Made by a program: the position numbers and the translations under genes
The notes under the pieces: model-generated
Databases searched by the model: none
Seen by the model: the letters and a program-made list of their open reading frames with translations, nothing else
What the model was told of the DNA's origin: nothing
Shown: positions 44,876-54,386 of the stretch, piece by piece
Layout of the letters: every line of letters starts with the position of its first letter
Numbering within the stretch: the first letter of the stretch is position 1
Assembly: GCF_001320245.1 (NCBI RefSeq)
Contig: NZ_BCBA01000016.1
Coordinates: forward strand, 62,001-126,000
DNA: 64,000 nucleotides
DNA from: Pseudomonas sp. NBRC 111124
GTDB lineage: Bacteria; Pseudomonadota; Gammaproteobacteria; Pseudomonadales; Pseudomonadaceae
Reading direction: 5' to 3'

Positions 44876-46120
44876 TTATTGAGCCACAGCCCCTTCCCCG
44901 GGCCGTCCGCCTACCACGAACCAGAGCGGCCACAGCGCCAGGGCACCTGCCACACCGGCAGCCAGGGCAAAGTGCAACAGGCTCGCACCTGCCCCGATCA
45001 TCGCCATTACCGCGCCACCGAGCCCCAGCAAGGCAATGGTGATCATCCCCAGCATCGCCGATACCAGTCCTTTGCTCTGCTCGCTGGCGAACAGCGTCAT
45101 GCGGTAGAGCACCGCATTGGCCACACCCAACCCCAAGGCATACAACGACATGCCGGCGACCACGCTGGTCACCGTCGGCCACATCCAAGTCGCCAGCACC
45201 ATCAGGCACAGCCCGGCCAGATACGGCCCCAGCGCGCCACGCACCAAAGCCGGCAGCGGGTACCGATCGGCAATGCGGTTGATGATCAGGTTACCCAGGA
45301 TCAAGCCACCGAACACGGGCAGCTGCCACAGCGCATATTCCATCGTGCTCAGCCCCTCATCGTGGATAAGCAGCACCGGCGACAGGCCGATCCAGCCAAT
45401 CAGCGGTAGGCCCACCAGGCCCAGTGCGGCACTGCCGGCGACGAACTTGCGGTTGGCCAGCAGCTGGCCATAGCCGGCGAGCAGCGGCAGCAGGTGGATC
45501 GGTGTGAATGCCAGGCGCGAGCCGTCGCGGCGTTCCACGCCGAGGGTTTCCGGCATCAGGCGATACAGCAGCAGCCAGCACAGCACTGCGCCAATGGCAA
45601 AGGCCACGAACAACCAGCGCCAGTCCAGCCACTGCAGCATCAGCGTACCGACCAGTGGCCCGAGCAGCGGCGATAGCAAGGCGATATTGGCCAGCAACGC
45701 CATCATGCGCACCGCGTCCGCTTCGCTGAACGACTCGTTCAGCGCCGGGTAGCTGACCGTCACCACGAAGCCCAGGCCGATGCCCTGCAGCAGCCGCAGC
45801 AGGTTGAACAGGCCGATATCCTGCACCCAGTAGGTGGCCAGGCAGGCGACGCCGAAGAACGCGCAGCCGGCCAACAGCAGCGGGCGCCGGCCGTAGCGAT
45901 CGGCCAGCGGGCCAATCAGCCATTGCAGCACCACGCCACCGAGCAGGTACAGGTTGAGCGCGTGGGGGATGTATTCGGGGTTGGCGTTCAGGTGCTCGAC
46001 CACCACCGGCATGGCCGGCATCACGGCGTCGCTGGCCAGGTAAGTGAGCAGCTCGAACAGGGCCAAGGTCAGGCCAAACAGCAGGGCTCGAAGAGGAGTG
46101 ATGTAGAGCAGTGGTTTCAT
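44876..46120 (-). CDS. MFS multidrug exporter (MdfA-like)
   Basis: A 414-aa 12-helix major-facilitator exporter. Motif A is GPLADRYGRRPLLLAG after TM2, motif C-like glycine-rich segments occur in TM5 (GPLVG), and the TM1 stretch ALFELLTYLASDAVMPAMP carries an acidic residue in the position used by MdfA/Cmr for proton-drug antiport. It is encoded alone and convergent with ampG. Substrate unknown. Drug efflux is inferred from the family. Confidence 0.87.
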   Translation of the reverse strand: MKPLLYITPLRALLFGLTLALFELLTYLASDAVMPAMPVVVEHLNANPEYIPHALNLYLLGGVVLQWLIGPLADRYGRRPLLLAGCAFFGVACLATYWVQDIGLFNLLRLLQGIGLGFVVTVSYPALNESFSEADAVRMMALLANIALLSPLLGPLVGTLMLQWLDWRWLFVAFAIGAVLCWLLLYRLMPETLGVERRDGSRLAFTPIHLLPLLAGYGQLLANRKFVAGSAALGLVGLPLIGWIGLSPVLLIHDEGLSTMEYALWQLPVFGGLILGNLIINRIADRYPLPALVRGALGPYLAGLCLMVLATWMWPTVTSVVAGMSLYALGLGVANAVLYRMTLFASEQSKGLVSAMLGMITIALLGLGGAVMAMIGAGASLLHFALAAGVAGALALWPLWFVVGGRPGEGAVAQ

Positions 46121-46213
46121 GATGGCGTATCAGGTGCAGGCAGGAGGGGTCAGGCTATATGCCAGAAATGGCGGGGAATTGCTGTGAACAAGTGTAAGGG
46201 GCTGAAAAAGAAT

Positions 46214-46233
46214 GGGGCCGCTTTCGCGGCCCC
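46214..46233 (-). terminator. mscS terminator
   Basis: An 8-bp GC stem (46214-46221 with 46226-46233) with loop TTTC, followed on the minus strand by ATTCTTTTT, ten bases after the mscS stop. Confidence 0.85.
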
Positions 46234-46242
46234 GGTCTGGCT

Positions 46243-47085
46243 TTACTGCGCTGCAGTCTCCTGCACCACACGAATCACCCGCTGCGGGAACGGAATGTCG
46301 ATGCCTTCGGCCTTCAACTGGTCACGGGCATGCTCGTTGAGCATGAACATCACGTCCCAGTAGTCGGCGGTCTTGGTCCACAGGCGCAGCGACACCGTGA
46401 TCGAGCTGTCACCCAGGGTCGAGACTACCGCCTGCGGTGCCGGGTCCGGCAGCACGCGCGGGTCCTGCGCCAGCTCCAGCAGCACCTGACGTGCCTTCTG
46501 CAAGTCGGCCTCGTAGTCCACACCCACATCGAACACTACCTTGCGCGTCGGCTGGCGGTTGGTGTTAGTGATGATGCCGTTGGACAGGCTGCCGTTCGGC
46601 ATGATCACAGTCTTGTTGTCACCTGTGCGTAGCACGGTGTGGAAGATCTGAATGCTGTCGACGGTACCGGATACACCCTGTGCTTCGATCCAGTCGCCGA
46701 TGCGGAACGGGCGGAACATCAGGATCAGCACGCCACCGGCGAAGTTCGCCAGGCTGCCCTGCAACGCCAGGCCGACAGCCAGCACCGCACCACCCATGGC
46801 TGCCACGAACGAGGTGGTCTCGATGCCGATCATCGACGCCACACTGATCGCCAGCATCACCTTCATGACGATGTTGGCCAACGTGCGAATGAAACCCTGC
46901 AACGCCGGGTCCGCGACCCGCAGGCCGACAAGCTTGGCCAGCCGGTCACTGATCTTGTTGGTGATCCACCAACCGATGGCCAAGGTCACCAGCGCAAGCA
47001 GCAGACGGCTGCCATACGCCATGATCATCGGGATCCAGGTCTGCGATTGGCGGACCAGCTGATCGACTTCAGCGTTCAAATCCAT
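46243..47085 (-). CDS. mscS: Small-conductance mechanosensitive channel
   Basis: A 280-aa channel protein that releases solutes on hypo-osmotic shock. It has three N-terminal helices. TM3 is the glycine/alanine-packed pore helix (VLAVGLALQGSLANFAGGVLILMF), followed by the beta domain (FRIGDWIEAQGVSGTV) and the C-terminal alpha-beta domain. Length matches E. coli MscS (286 aa). It is monocistronic with its own terminator. Confidence 0.94.
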   Translation of the reverse strand: MDLNAEVDQLVRQSQTWIPMIMAYGSRLLLALVTLAIGWWITNKISDRLAKLVGLRVADPALQGFIRTLANIVMKVMLAISVASMIGIETTSFVAAMGGAVLAVGLALQGSLANFAGGVLILMFRPFRIGDWIEAQGVSGTVDSIQIFHTVLRTGDNKTVIMPNGSLSNGIITNTNRQPTRKVVFDVGVDYEADLQKARQVLLELAQDPRVLPDPAPQAVVSTLGDSSITVSLRLWTKTADYWDVMFMLNEHARDQLKAEGIDIPFPQRVIRVVQETAAQ

Positions 47086-47201
47086 GCATTCATCTCCTGA
47101 TGCCGTGCGGCACGTACACAGTAAAGCAGGCCGCCGGTCATCCAGCGGCCATGGCCCCCATGGACATCATTGCGCCATCGAGGTTCCGGGCAACCCTGCG
47201 A

Positions 47202-47687
47202 TCAGTCGCGGAAGTTGTTGAACTGGACTGGCATGTCGAATTCCTTGGTGCGCAGCAGGGCAATGGCTTCCTGCAGGTCGTCGCGCTTCTTGCCGGTGAC
47301 ACGCACTTGCTCGCCCTGAATGGCGGCCTGGACCTTGAGCTTGCCGTCCTTGATGGTGGCGACGATCTTCTTGGCCAGGTCCTTGTCGATGCCTTCGCGG
47401 AACTTGGCTTCCTGTTTCTTTTCCTTGCCCGAGGCGTACGGGTCCTTGGTTTCCAGGCACTTCACATCGATCTTGCGCTTGACCAGCGCCAGGCGCAGGA
47501 TTTCCAGCATGGCTTCGAGCTGGAACTCTTCTTCGGCGGTCAGCACCACGGTCTGCTCCTTGTCCTTGAACTCGAAGCTGCCCTTGCCCTTGAGGTCATA
47601 GCGGCGGTCGAGGTCCTTGATGGCGTTGTCGACTGCGTTCTGCACTTCGTGCTTGTCCAGTTCCGATACCACGTCGAACGAAGGCAT
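47202..47687 (-). CDS. yajQ: YajQ-family nucleotide-binding protein
   Basis: A 161-aa cytoplasmic protein of two ferredoxin-like domains. Begins [21 protein letters not shown], with [10 protein letters not shown] and [14 protein letters not shown] conserved. Members bind c-di-GMP in Xanthomonas and Pseudomonas, acting as virulence-related effectors, and some assist phage or nucleic-acid binding. It is a separate unit between mscS and panE. Confidence 0.94.
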   Translation of the reverse strand: MPSFDVVSELDKHEVQNAVDNAIKDLDRRYDLKGKGSFEFKDKEQTVVLTAEEEFQLEAMLEILRLALVKRKIDVKCLETKDPYASGKEKKQEAKFREGIDKDLAKKIVATIKDGKLKVQAAIQGEQVRVTGKKRDDLQEAIALLRTKEFDMPVQFNNFRD

Positions 47688-47702
47688 GGGTATTCTCCAT
47701 AA

Positions 47703-48707
<1,005 letters not shown>

Positions 48708-48737
48708 CCTCAACCCAATACGGACATTGCCTTGCCC

Positions 48738-50768
48738 ATGAGCCTGCGCCAACGCCTGGAAAACCTCCCGGTCGGGCAGAAACTGCTGGCGGCCCTGCTG
48801 GTACTGCTGGTGACCATCTTGCTGGTGGCCAACCTGACCTTCATCAGCGCCGCCTACTGGATCACCCAGGAGAGCATGGCGCCGCAGGCATTGCAGACCA
48901 TCGGCAAGCTGGTGGCCAACCCGCAGCTATCGGCCCGTGCCGGCGACTCCGCCGAGACTGCCACTGCTCTGCTCAAGGAATTGGACAGCTACACGCCGCT
49001 ACGCGCTGCCGCCGTCTACGGTGGCGACGGCAACATGCTGGCCCAGTTGCAGCACGGCGAGCCACTGGTCCTGCCCAAGCGCTACCGCAACATCGACGGC
49101 TGGCGCCTGATGGAATTTCGCAGCACCCAGCTGATCCGCATCCCGCGCGATGCCAGCCCGCCGGCGCACCTGCTGCTGGTAGCCAGCAGCGAACTGCCTA
49201 CGGCGTTCTACACCGGCACGCTCAGCGCCAGCCTAGCCATCCTGGTGTTCAGCATCCTGCTGTGGATGATCGTCGCCCGGCAGATCAAGCGCCTGATCAC
49301 CCAGCCGATCAACCAGCTCGAACAGCTCAGCCGTCAGGTCACCCGCGAAGAAAGCTATGCCTTGCGCGCCACCCGCGGCAACGACGACGAGATCGGCAGC
49401 CTCGCCGAAGCCTTCAACACCATGCTTTCGCGCATCGAGGCCCGCGAGCAGCAGCTCAAGCGTACCCGCGACGAATTCCAGACAGCCTACGATCAGGCCC
49501 AGGGCCTGGCCGAAGAAACCCGCCACACCAATCGCAAACTGGAGCTGGAAGTCCAGGTACGCAGCAAGATCGAGAAAAAGCTCACCGGCTTCCAGAACTA
49601 CCTCAACAGCATCATCGATTCCATGCCCTCGGCTCTGATCGCCCTCGATGAGCAGCTCTACGTCACCCAATGGAACCACGAAGCCACGGTGCTCTCCGGC
49701 ACGCCGCTGGACGAAGCGCTGAACCAACCGATCTTCATCGCCTTCGAGCCGCTCAAGCCGTTCCTGCCGCAGCTCAAGGAAAGCGTCGAAAAGCACCGGG
49801 TAGCGAAGATCGAGCGGGTCACCTGGCCCAAGGGCGATGACCTGCGCCATTACGCCCTGACCTTCTACCCGCTGATGGGCGGCGGCGGCCGCGGCGTGGT
49901 CATCCGTATTGACGACATCACCGAGCGCCTGTCGCTGGAAGAGATGATGGTGCAATCAGAGAAGATGCTCTCGGTCGGCGGCCTCGCTGCCGGCATGGCC
50001 CACGAAATCAACAACCCGTTGGGCGCGATCCTGCACAACGTGCAGAACATTCGTCGGCGCCTGTCGCCGGAGCTGCCGCGCAACCAGGAACAGGCCAGCG
50101 AACTGGGCATCGACCTGCCCAGCGTCAACCGTTACCTGGAAAACCGCGAAGTGCCGCAACTGCTTGACGGCATTCAGCAGGCCGGTGCCCGCGCCGCCAA
50201 GATCGTCACCCACATGCTCAGCTTCAGCCGCCGCAGCAACCGCCAGCTGGCGCCTTGCGAACTGCCGGCCCTGATCGACCAGGCCGTGGAAATCGCCAGC
50301 AACGACTTCGACCTGACCATCGGCTTCGACTTCAAGGGGCAGGCCATCGTCCGCCAGTTCGACCCCAACCTGGGCCCGGTGCCTTGCACCGCCAACGAAC
50401 TGGAGCAGGTGCTGCTGAACCTGCTGAAAAACGCCGCACAGGCCATCCATCAGCGGCCGCAGCCCAGCGAGCCCGGGCGCATCATCCTGCGCACGAAGCT
50501 CAATCCGCCGTGGGCCGAGATCCAGGTCGAGGACAATGGCGTGGGCATGCCCGAAGCCGTTCGCAAGCGCACCTTCGAGCCGTTCTTCACCACCAAGGAG
50601 ATCGGCCAGGGCACCGGGCTCGGGCTGTCGGTTTCATACTTCATCATCACCAACAACCACAAGGGGCAGATGGAAGTGCAGTCCACGCCCGGCCAGGGCA
50701 CCTGCTTCACCCTGCGCCTGCCCCTCGGCCAGCCGCCAGCGGCGGTGCCGACCCACAAGGAGGCATGA
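48738..50768 (+). CDS. Orphan membrane sensor histidine kinase (PA4398-like)
   Basis: A 676-aa kinase. It has TM1 (about residues 18-40), a periplasmic sensor domain, TM2 (about 160-182), HAMP, a long coiled coil, a PAS-like domain (about 290-390, IIDSMPSALIALDEQLY), H-box GMAHEINNPLGAI, N-box NLLKNAAQAI, G1 VEDNGVGMP and G2 GTGLGLSVSYF. The H-box type and layout fit the NtrB/ZraS-like group that acts on AtoC-type or diguanylate-cyclase partners. No response regulator is encoded next to it. ATG at 48738 is preferred to TTG two codons upstream. Confidence 0.88.
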   Translation: MSLRQRLENLPVGQKLLAALLVLLVTILLVANLTFISAAYWITQESMAPQALQTIGKLVANPQLSARAGDSAETATALLKELDSYTPLRAAAVYGGDGNMLAQLQHGEPLVLPKRYRNIDGWRLMEFRSTQLIRIPRDASPPAHLLLVASSELPTAFYTGTLSASLAILVFSILLWMIVARQIKRLITQPINQLEQLSRQVTREESYALRATRGNDDEIGSLAEAFNTMLSRIEAREQQLKRTRDEFQTAYDQAQGLAEETRHTNRKLELEVQVRSKIEKKLTGFQNYLNSIIDSMPSALIALDEQLYVTQWNHEATVLSGTPLDEALNQPIFIAFEPLKPFLPQLKESVEKHRVAKIERVTWPKGDDLRHYALTFYPLMGGGGRGVVIRIDDITERLSLEEMMVQSEKMLSVGGLAAGMAHEINNPLGAILHNVQNIRRRLSPELPRNQEQASELGIDLPSVNRYLENREVPQLLDGIQQAGARAAKIVTHMLSFSRRSNRQLAPCELPALIDQAVEIASNDFDLTIGFDFKGQAIVRQFDPNLGPVPCTANELEQVLLNLLKNAAQAIHQRPQPSEPGRIILRTKLNPPWAEIQVEDNGVGMPEAVRKRTFEPFFTTKEIGQGTGLGLSVSYFIITNNHKGQMEVQSTPGQGTCFTLRLPLGQPPAAVPTHKEA

Positions 50769-50769
50769 C

Positions 50770-51336
50770 ATGGGCTATCGCCTGTCCAAAATCTACACCC
50801 GCACTGGCGACAAGGGCGAAACCGGCCTGGGCGATGGGCGGCGGGTGCCGAAGGACCACCCGCGGGTCGAAGCGATCGGTGAGGTGGACAGCCTGAACAG
50901 CCAGCTCGGGCTGTTGCTGGCCGGGCTGGCTGATCACAAGCTGGATGAGGTGAGCGACGTTCTGGCGCCTTGCCAGCATCGCCTTTTCGACCTTGGCGGC
51001 GAATTGGCGATGCCCAGCTACCAGGCCTTGAACCAGGCTGAAATTGAGCGGCTAGAGGCAGCAATTGATGTGTGGAACGACGAGCTGGGCCCGCTGAAGA
51101 ATTTCATTCTACCCAGTGGTTCGGCGCTGGTGGCGCAGGCCCATGTGTGCCGTAGCCTGGCGCGTAGTGCAGAGCGGCGGTGTCAGCAGCTGAATGCGCT
51201 GGAGCCGTTGGAGGGGGTGGGGTTGGCGTATATCAACCGGCTTTCGGACTTGTTGTTCGTGGCAGCCCGGATCATTGCCAGACGACAAGGGATTGCCGAG
51301 GTATTGTGGCAGCCTGCAGAAAAGCCTCAGGGCTGA
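50770..51336 (+). CDS. PduO-type cob(I)alamin adenosyltransferase
   Basis: Transfers the adenosyl group of ATP to cob(I)alamin to make coenzyme B12. The 188-aa helical-bundle protein has the N-terminal ATP-binding motif YTRTGDKGETGLGDG and the later helix with RSAERRCQ and NRLSDLLFVAARI, matching the PduO/MMAB family. Its ATG follows the kinase stop by one base, so the genes are co-transcribed although functionally unrelated on present evidence. Confidence 0.92.
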   Translation: MGYRLSKIYTRTGDKGETGLGDGRRVPKDHPRVEAIGEVDSLNSQLGLLLAGLADHKLDEVSDVLAPCQHRLFDLGGELAMPSYQALNQAEIERLEAAIDVWNDELGPLKNFILPSGSALVAQAHVCRSLARSAERRCQQLNALEPLEGVGLAYINRLSDLLFVAARIIARRQGIAEVLWQPAEKPQG

Positions 51337-51356
51337 TAGTGCTGAGGCTGCTTTGC

Positions 51357-51432
51357 AGCCCTTTCGCGACACAAGGCCGCTACTACAGGAGAACGCGATC
51401 CCTTGTAGGAGCGGCCTTGTGTCGCGAATGGG
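51357..51432. repeat. REP inverted pair (imperfect)
   Basis: Arms CCTTTCGCGACACAAGGCCG (51359 on) and GCGGCCTTGTGTCGCGAATGG (to 51432) differ at a few positions (CTACTACA versus TGTAGGAG). Same REP family as after pykA and mexW. It separates the convergent adenosyltransferase and Nudix-ThiE genes. Confidence 0.85.
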
Positions 51433-51452
51433 CCGCAAAGCGGCCCGAATGC

Positions 51453-52397
51453 TCAGGCCTCAGGCCAGAACGCGCGAATCCCGGCAACACCTTGGGCTCC
51501 GGCCTCCCAGGCCTTCTCTCGCTCACCCGGCCCAACTCCGCCCAGCAGGTAAACCGGCTGGTTGAACCCGGCAATCAGCCGCTGCGCCTCATCCCACCCC
51601 AATGGCACCGCCTCGGGATGGGTCTGGGTCGCCTGTACCGGCGACAGTGTGACGAAATCCACGCCCATCTGCTCGGCCAGTACCAGCTCTTCGGCACTGT
51701 GACACGACGCTGCCAACCAGCGCTCTTTGGGGAACGGGCGGCCTTTGGCCGCGTACTTGCGCAACTGCGCGGCGGTCAGGTGCCAACCGGCGGACGGGAA
51801 GTCGCCTAGCCACTCAAGCGGCCCCTTGAGCATGAGCTGCGCCTTGCCGGCGCACAGCCCGACTGCGTCCACCGCCACATCGCGGTACTTGGGGTCGTAC
51901 ATGTCCGGGGCGCGCAGCTGGATCAGGCGAATGCCATTGGCCACGGCCTTCTGGATACCCTTGAGCATTTGCGGCACTTCCAGGCCATCCGGCGTGATCA
52001 GGTACTGATCCGGCAGGCGCGCAGCGGCGACAATCGGCTTGTTGGCTTCAGGGAACTCGTACTGGGCAAGGTCCCGTGGTGCGACCCAGGCCAGTGGCTG
52101 GCCTTCGGCGCCATGGGGCTCGCCGGTGAAGGCATCGACCTCGCGAACATCCAGCAGCACCTGCTTGTCCGGGTAGTCGTGGCTGACCTTGATCAGCGCC
52201 CGCGAACGGGTCACTTCGATGCCCAGCTCTTCGCGCAGTTCGCGGGCCAGCGCCGCTTCGACGCCCTCACCCTCTTCCACCTTGCCGCCGGGGAATTCCC
52301 ACAGGCCGCCCTGGTGCTGAGTATCGGCGCGGCGCGCAATCAGAATGCGGCCGTCACTACCCCGGATCACCGCGGCTACAACATGAATCCGTTTCAA
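51453..52397 (-). CDS. Nudix hydrolase fused to ThiE-like thiamine-phosphate synthase domain (MutT/ThiE)
   Basis: A 314-aa two-domain protein. Residues 1-130 are a MutT-type Nudix domain with a complete Nudix box (G38, E44, R52-E53, E56-E57, G59), which sanitises oxidised dGTP. Residues about 145-314 form a TIM barrel of the TMP synthase/TenI type (LIQLRAPD, GWHLTAAQL, DFVTLSPVQATQTHP, YLLGGVGP). In related fusions the barrel often lacks TMP synthase residues and its role is unclear. It overlaps the GST gene by four bases. Confidence 0.9.
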   Translation of the reverse strand: MKRIHVVAAVIRGSDGRILIARRADTQHQGGLWEFPGGKVEEGEGVEAALARELREELGIEVTRSRALIKVSHDYPDKQVLLDVREVDAFTGEPHGAEGQPLAWVAPRDLAQYEFPEANKPIVAAARLPDQYLITPDGLEVPQMLKGIQKAVANGIRLIQLRAPDMYDPKYRDVAVDAVGLCAGKAQLMLKGPLEWLGDFPSAGWHLTAAQLRKYAAKGRPFPKERWLAASCHSAEELVLAEQMGVDFVTLSPVQATQTHPEAVPLGWDEAQRLIAGFNQPVYLLGGVGPGEREKAWEAGAQGVAGIRAFWPEA

Positions 52398-53026
52398 CCT
52401 TCACGCTCCGCCAGGCCAGCTTGCTGCCAGGCCTGGAAGGCCGGCCACTGGTAAATGGTTTCGATATAGGTAGCGGCCTCGGCGGGCACTTCCACACGGT
52501 AGGTACGCAGGCGCACCGCCACCGGGGCGAAGAAGGCATCGACCAGGGTCGGCTTGCCGAACAGGAACGGCCCGTTGTCCTTGGCGACCAGTCGGCACTC
52601 GGACCACAGCGCGACGATGCGGTCGATGTCCACCTGCACATCCAGTGGGATGCTCTCCAGCGCCTGGTCACGGGTCAGGTCGAACGGCATGGCCCCGCGC
52701 AGGGCGAAGAAGCCGCTGTGCATCTGCGCGCAGGCCGAGCGGGCCTGGGCACGGGCAGCCACATCGGCCGGCCACAGCTGGGCCTCGGGGTGGCGCTCGT
52801 TGAGGTATTCGGCAATGGCCAGGGAGTCGGCGATCACCCCGTGCTCGGTCTTGAGCAGCGGCACCTTGCCGGTGGCGGAGAATTCGAGGATGCGCTTGCG
52901 GGTGTCAGGCTGGTTCAGTTTGATCAGCGTTTCTTCATAAGCGACGCCGGCCAGTTCGAGGGCCAGGGCGCCACGCAGCGACCAGGAAGAATACAATTTG
53001 TCGCCGATGATCAGGTGATAGCTCAT
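52394..53026 (-). CDS. Glutathione S-transferase
   Basis: A 210-aa cytosolic GST. The thioredoxin-like N-domain has SSWSLRGALAL (likely catalytic Ser near residue 14-16), cis-Pro in TGKVPLL and the glutathione-gamma-glutamyl motif DSLAI. The C-terminal helical domain ends PAFQAWQQAGLAE. Its stop overlaps the start of the Nudix-ThiE gene by four bases (ATGA), so the two are coupled. The substrate is not inferable. Confidence 0.9.
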   Translation of the reverse strand: MSYHLIIGDKLYSSWSLRGALALELAGVAYEETLIKLNQPDTRKRILEFSATGKVPLLKTEHGVIADSLAIAEYLNERHPEAQLWPADVAARAQARSACAQMHSGFFALRGAMPFDLTRDQALESIPLDVQVDIDRIVALWSECRLVAKDNGPFLFGKPTLVDAFFAPVAVRLRTYRVEVPAEAATYIETIYQWPAFQAWQQAGLAEREG

Positions 53027-53054
53027 GGTTCGGCTCCATGTCTTTGGGGAATTT

Positions 53055-53073
53055 GGGGCCGCTGTGCGGCCCC
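53055..53073 (-). terminator. Possible argJ terminator hairpin
   Basis: An 8-bp GC stem (53055-53062 with 53066-53073) lies eight bases past the argJ stop. The T tract on the minus strand is poor, so strength is uncertain. Confidence 0.5.
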
Positions 53074-53080
53074 ATTTACA

Positions 53081-54298
53081 TCAGGTGCGGTATTCGGCGT
53101 TGATCTTCACGTATTCGTGGGACAGGTCGGTGGTCCAGATGGTTTCGCTGCACTGGCCACGGCCAAGCTCGATACGGATGGTGATCTCTTCCTGGGCCAT
53201 CACGGCCGAACCCTGCGCTTCGGTGTAGCTCGGGCTGCGGCCGCCTTGGCTGGCGATGCACACGTCGCCCAGATAGACGTCGATCAGGCTCACGTCCAAC
53301 TCCGGCACGCCGGCACGGCCCACGGCGGCCAGAATGCGGCCCCAGTTCGGGTCGGAGGCGAACAGCGCGGTCTTGATCAGCGGCGAGTGGGCCACGGCGT
53401 AACCAACGTCCAGGCACTCTTGGTGGTTGCCACCGCCGTTGACCTGTACGGTGACGAACTTGGTCGCGCCTTCGCCGTCACGAACGATGGCCTGTGCCAC
53501 TTCCATGCACACTTCAAACACGGCTTTCTTCAGCGCTTCGAACAGCGCGCCGCTGGCTTCGGTGACTTCCGGCAGGTTGGCCTTGCCGGTGGCGATCAGC
53601 ATGCAGCAGTCGTTGGTCGAGGTGTCGCCGTCGATGGTGATGCGGTTGAACGACTTGTTGGCGCCGTCGAGGATCAGGTCCTTGAGCACGGCCGGAGCGA
53701 CCTTGGCGTCGGTGGCGATGTAGCCGAGCATGGTGGCCATGTTCGGGCGGATCATGCCGGCGCCTTTGCTGATGCCGGTCACGGTGACGGTCACGCCATC
53801 GTGCTGGAACTGGCGGCTGGCACCTTTTGGCAGGGTGTCGGTGGTCATGATGCCGGTGGCAGCTTCAGCCCAGTGGTTTTCCGACAGGTTGTCCAGGGCG
53901 GCCTGCAGCGCGCCTTCGATCTTCTCGACCGGCAGTGGCTCGCCAATCACACCCGTGGAGAAAGGCAGCACCGACTCGGCCGGCACGCCGGTCAGTTCGG
54001 CCAGCTTGGCGCAGGTACGTTCGGCGGCGGCCAGGCCTGGCGCGCCGGTACCGGCGTTGGCATTACCGGTGTTGGTCAGCAGGTAGCGCACGGTGCCCTG
54101 CACCCGCTGCTTGGACAGGATCACCGGAGCTGCACAGAAGGCATTGAGGGTGAACACGCCAGCCACGCTGGAGCCTTCAGCGCAGCGCATGACCACCACA
54201 TCCTTGCGCCCAGGACGCTTGATGCCGGCAGAAGCAATACCGAGTTCAAAACCCGGAACCGGGTGCAGGGTGGGCAAAGGACCAAGACCAACAGCCAT
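53081..54298 (-). CDS. argJ: Bifunctional ornithine acetyltransferase/N-acetylglutamate synthase
   Basis: Transfers acetyl from N-acetylornithine to glutamate in arginine synthesis. The 405-aa precursor is self-cleaved before the nucleophile Thr189 in the conserved [11 protein letters not shown] into alpha and beta chains. [12 protein letters not shown] is the upstream alpha-chain motif, and the beta chain holds [14 protein letters not shown] at 54298 is the family start ([18 protein letters not shown]). Separated from secA by a terminator. Confidence 0.95.
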   Translation of the reverse strand: MAVGLGPLPTLHPVPGFELGIASAGIKRPGRKDVVVMRCAEGSSVAGVFTLNAFCAAPVILSKQRVQGTVRYLLTNTGNANAGTGAPGLAAAERTCAKLAELTGVPAESVLPFSTGVIGEPLPVEKIEGALQAALDNLSENHWAEAATGIMTTDTLPKGASRQFQHDGVTVTVTGISKGAGMIRPNMATMLGYIATDAKVAPAVLKDLILDGANKSFNRITIDGDTSTNDCCMLIATGKANLPEVTEASGALFEALKKAVFEVCMEVAQAIVRDGEGATKFVTVQVNGGGNHQECLDVGYAVAHSPLIKTALFASDPNWGRILAAVGRAGVPELDVSLIDVYLGDVCIASQGGRSPSYTEAQGSAVMAQEEITIRIELGRGQCSETIWTTDLSHEYVKINAEYRT

Positions 54299-54334
54299 TA
54301 GAGCGCTCCTAGAAAAACGGTGAATATGGAAAAA

Positions 54335-54355
54335 GGGGGCCGCAATGCGGCCCCC
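54335..54355 (-). terminator. secA terminator
   Basis: A 9-bp stem (54335-54343 with 54347-54355) followed on the minus strand by TTTTTCC, 31 bases past the secA stop. Confidence 0.88.
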
Positions 54356-54386
54356 AAGGTTGTCACGATACAGCAATCAGGTCAGG

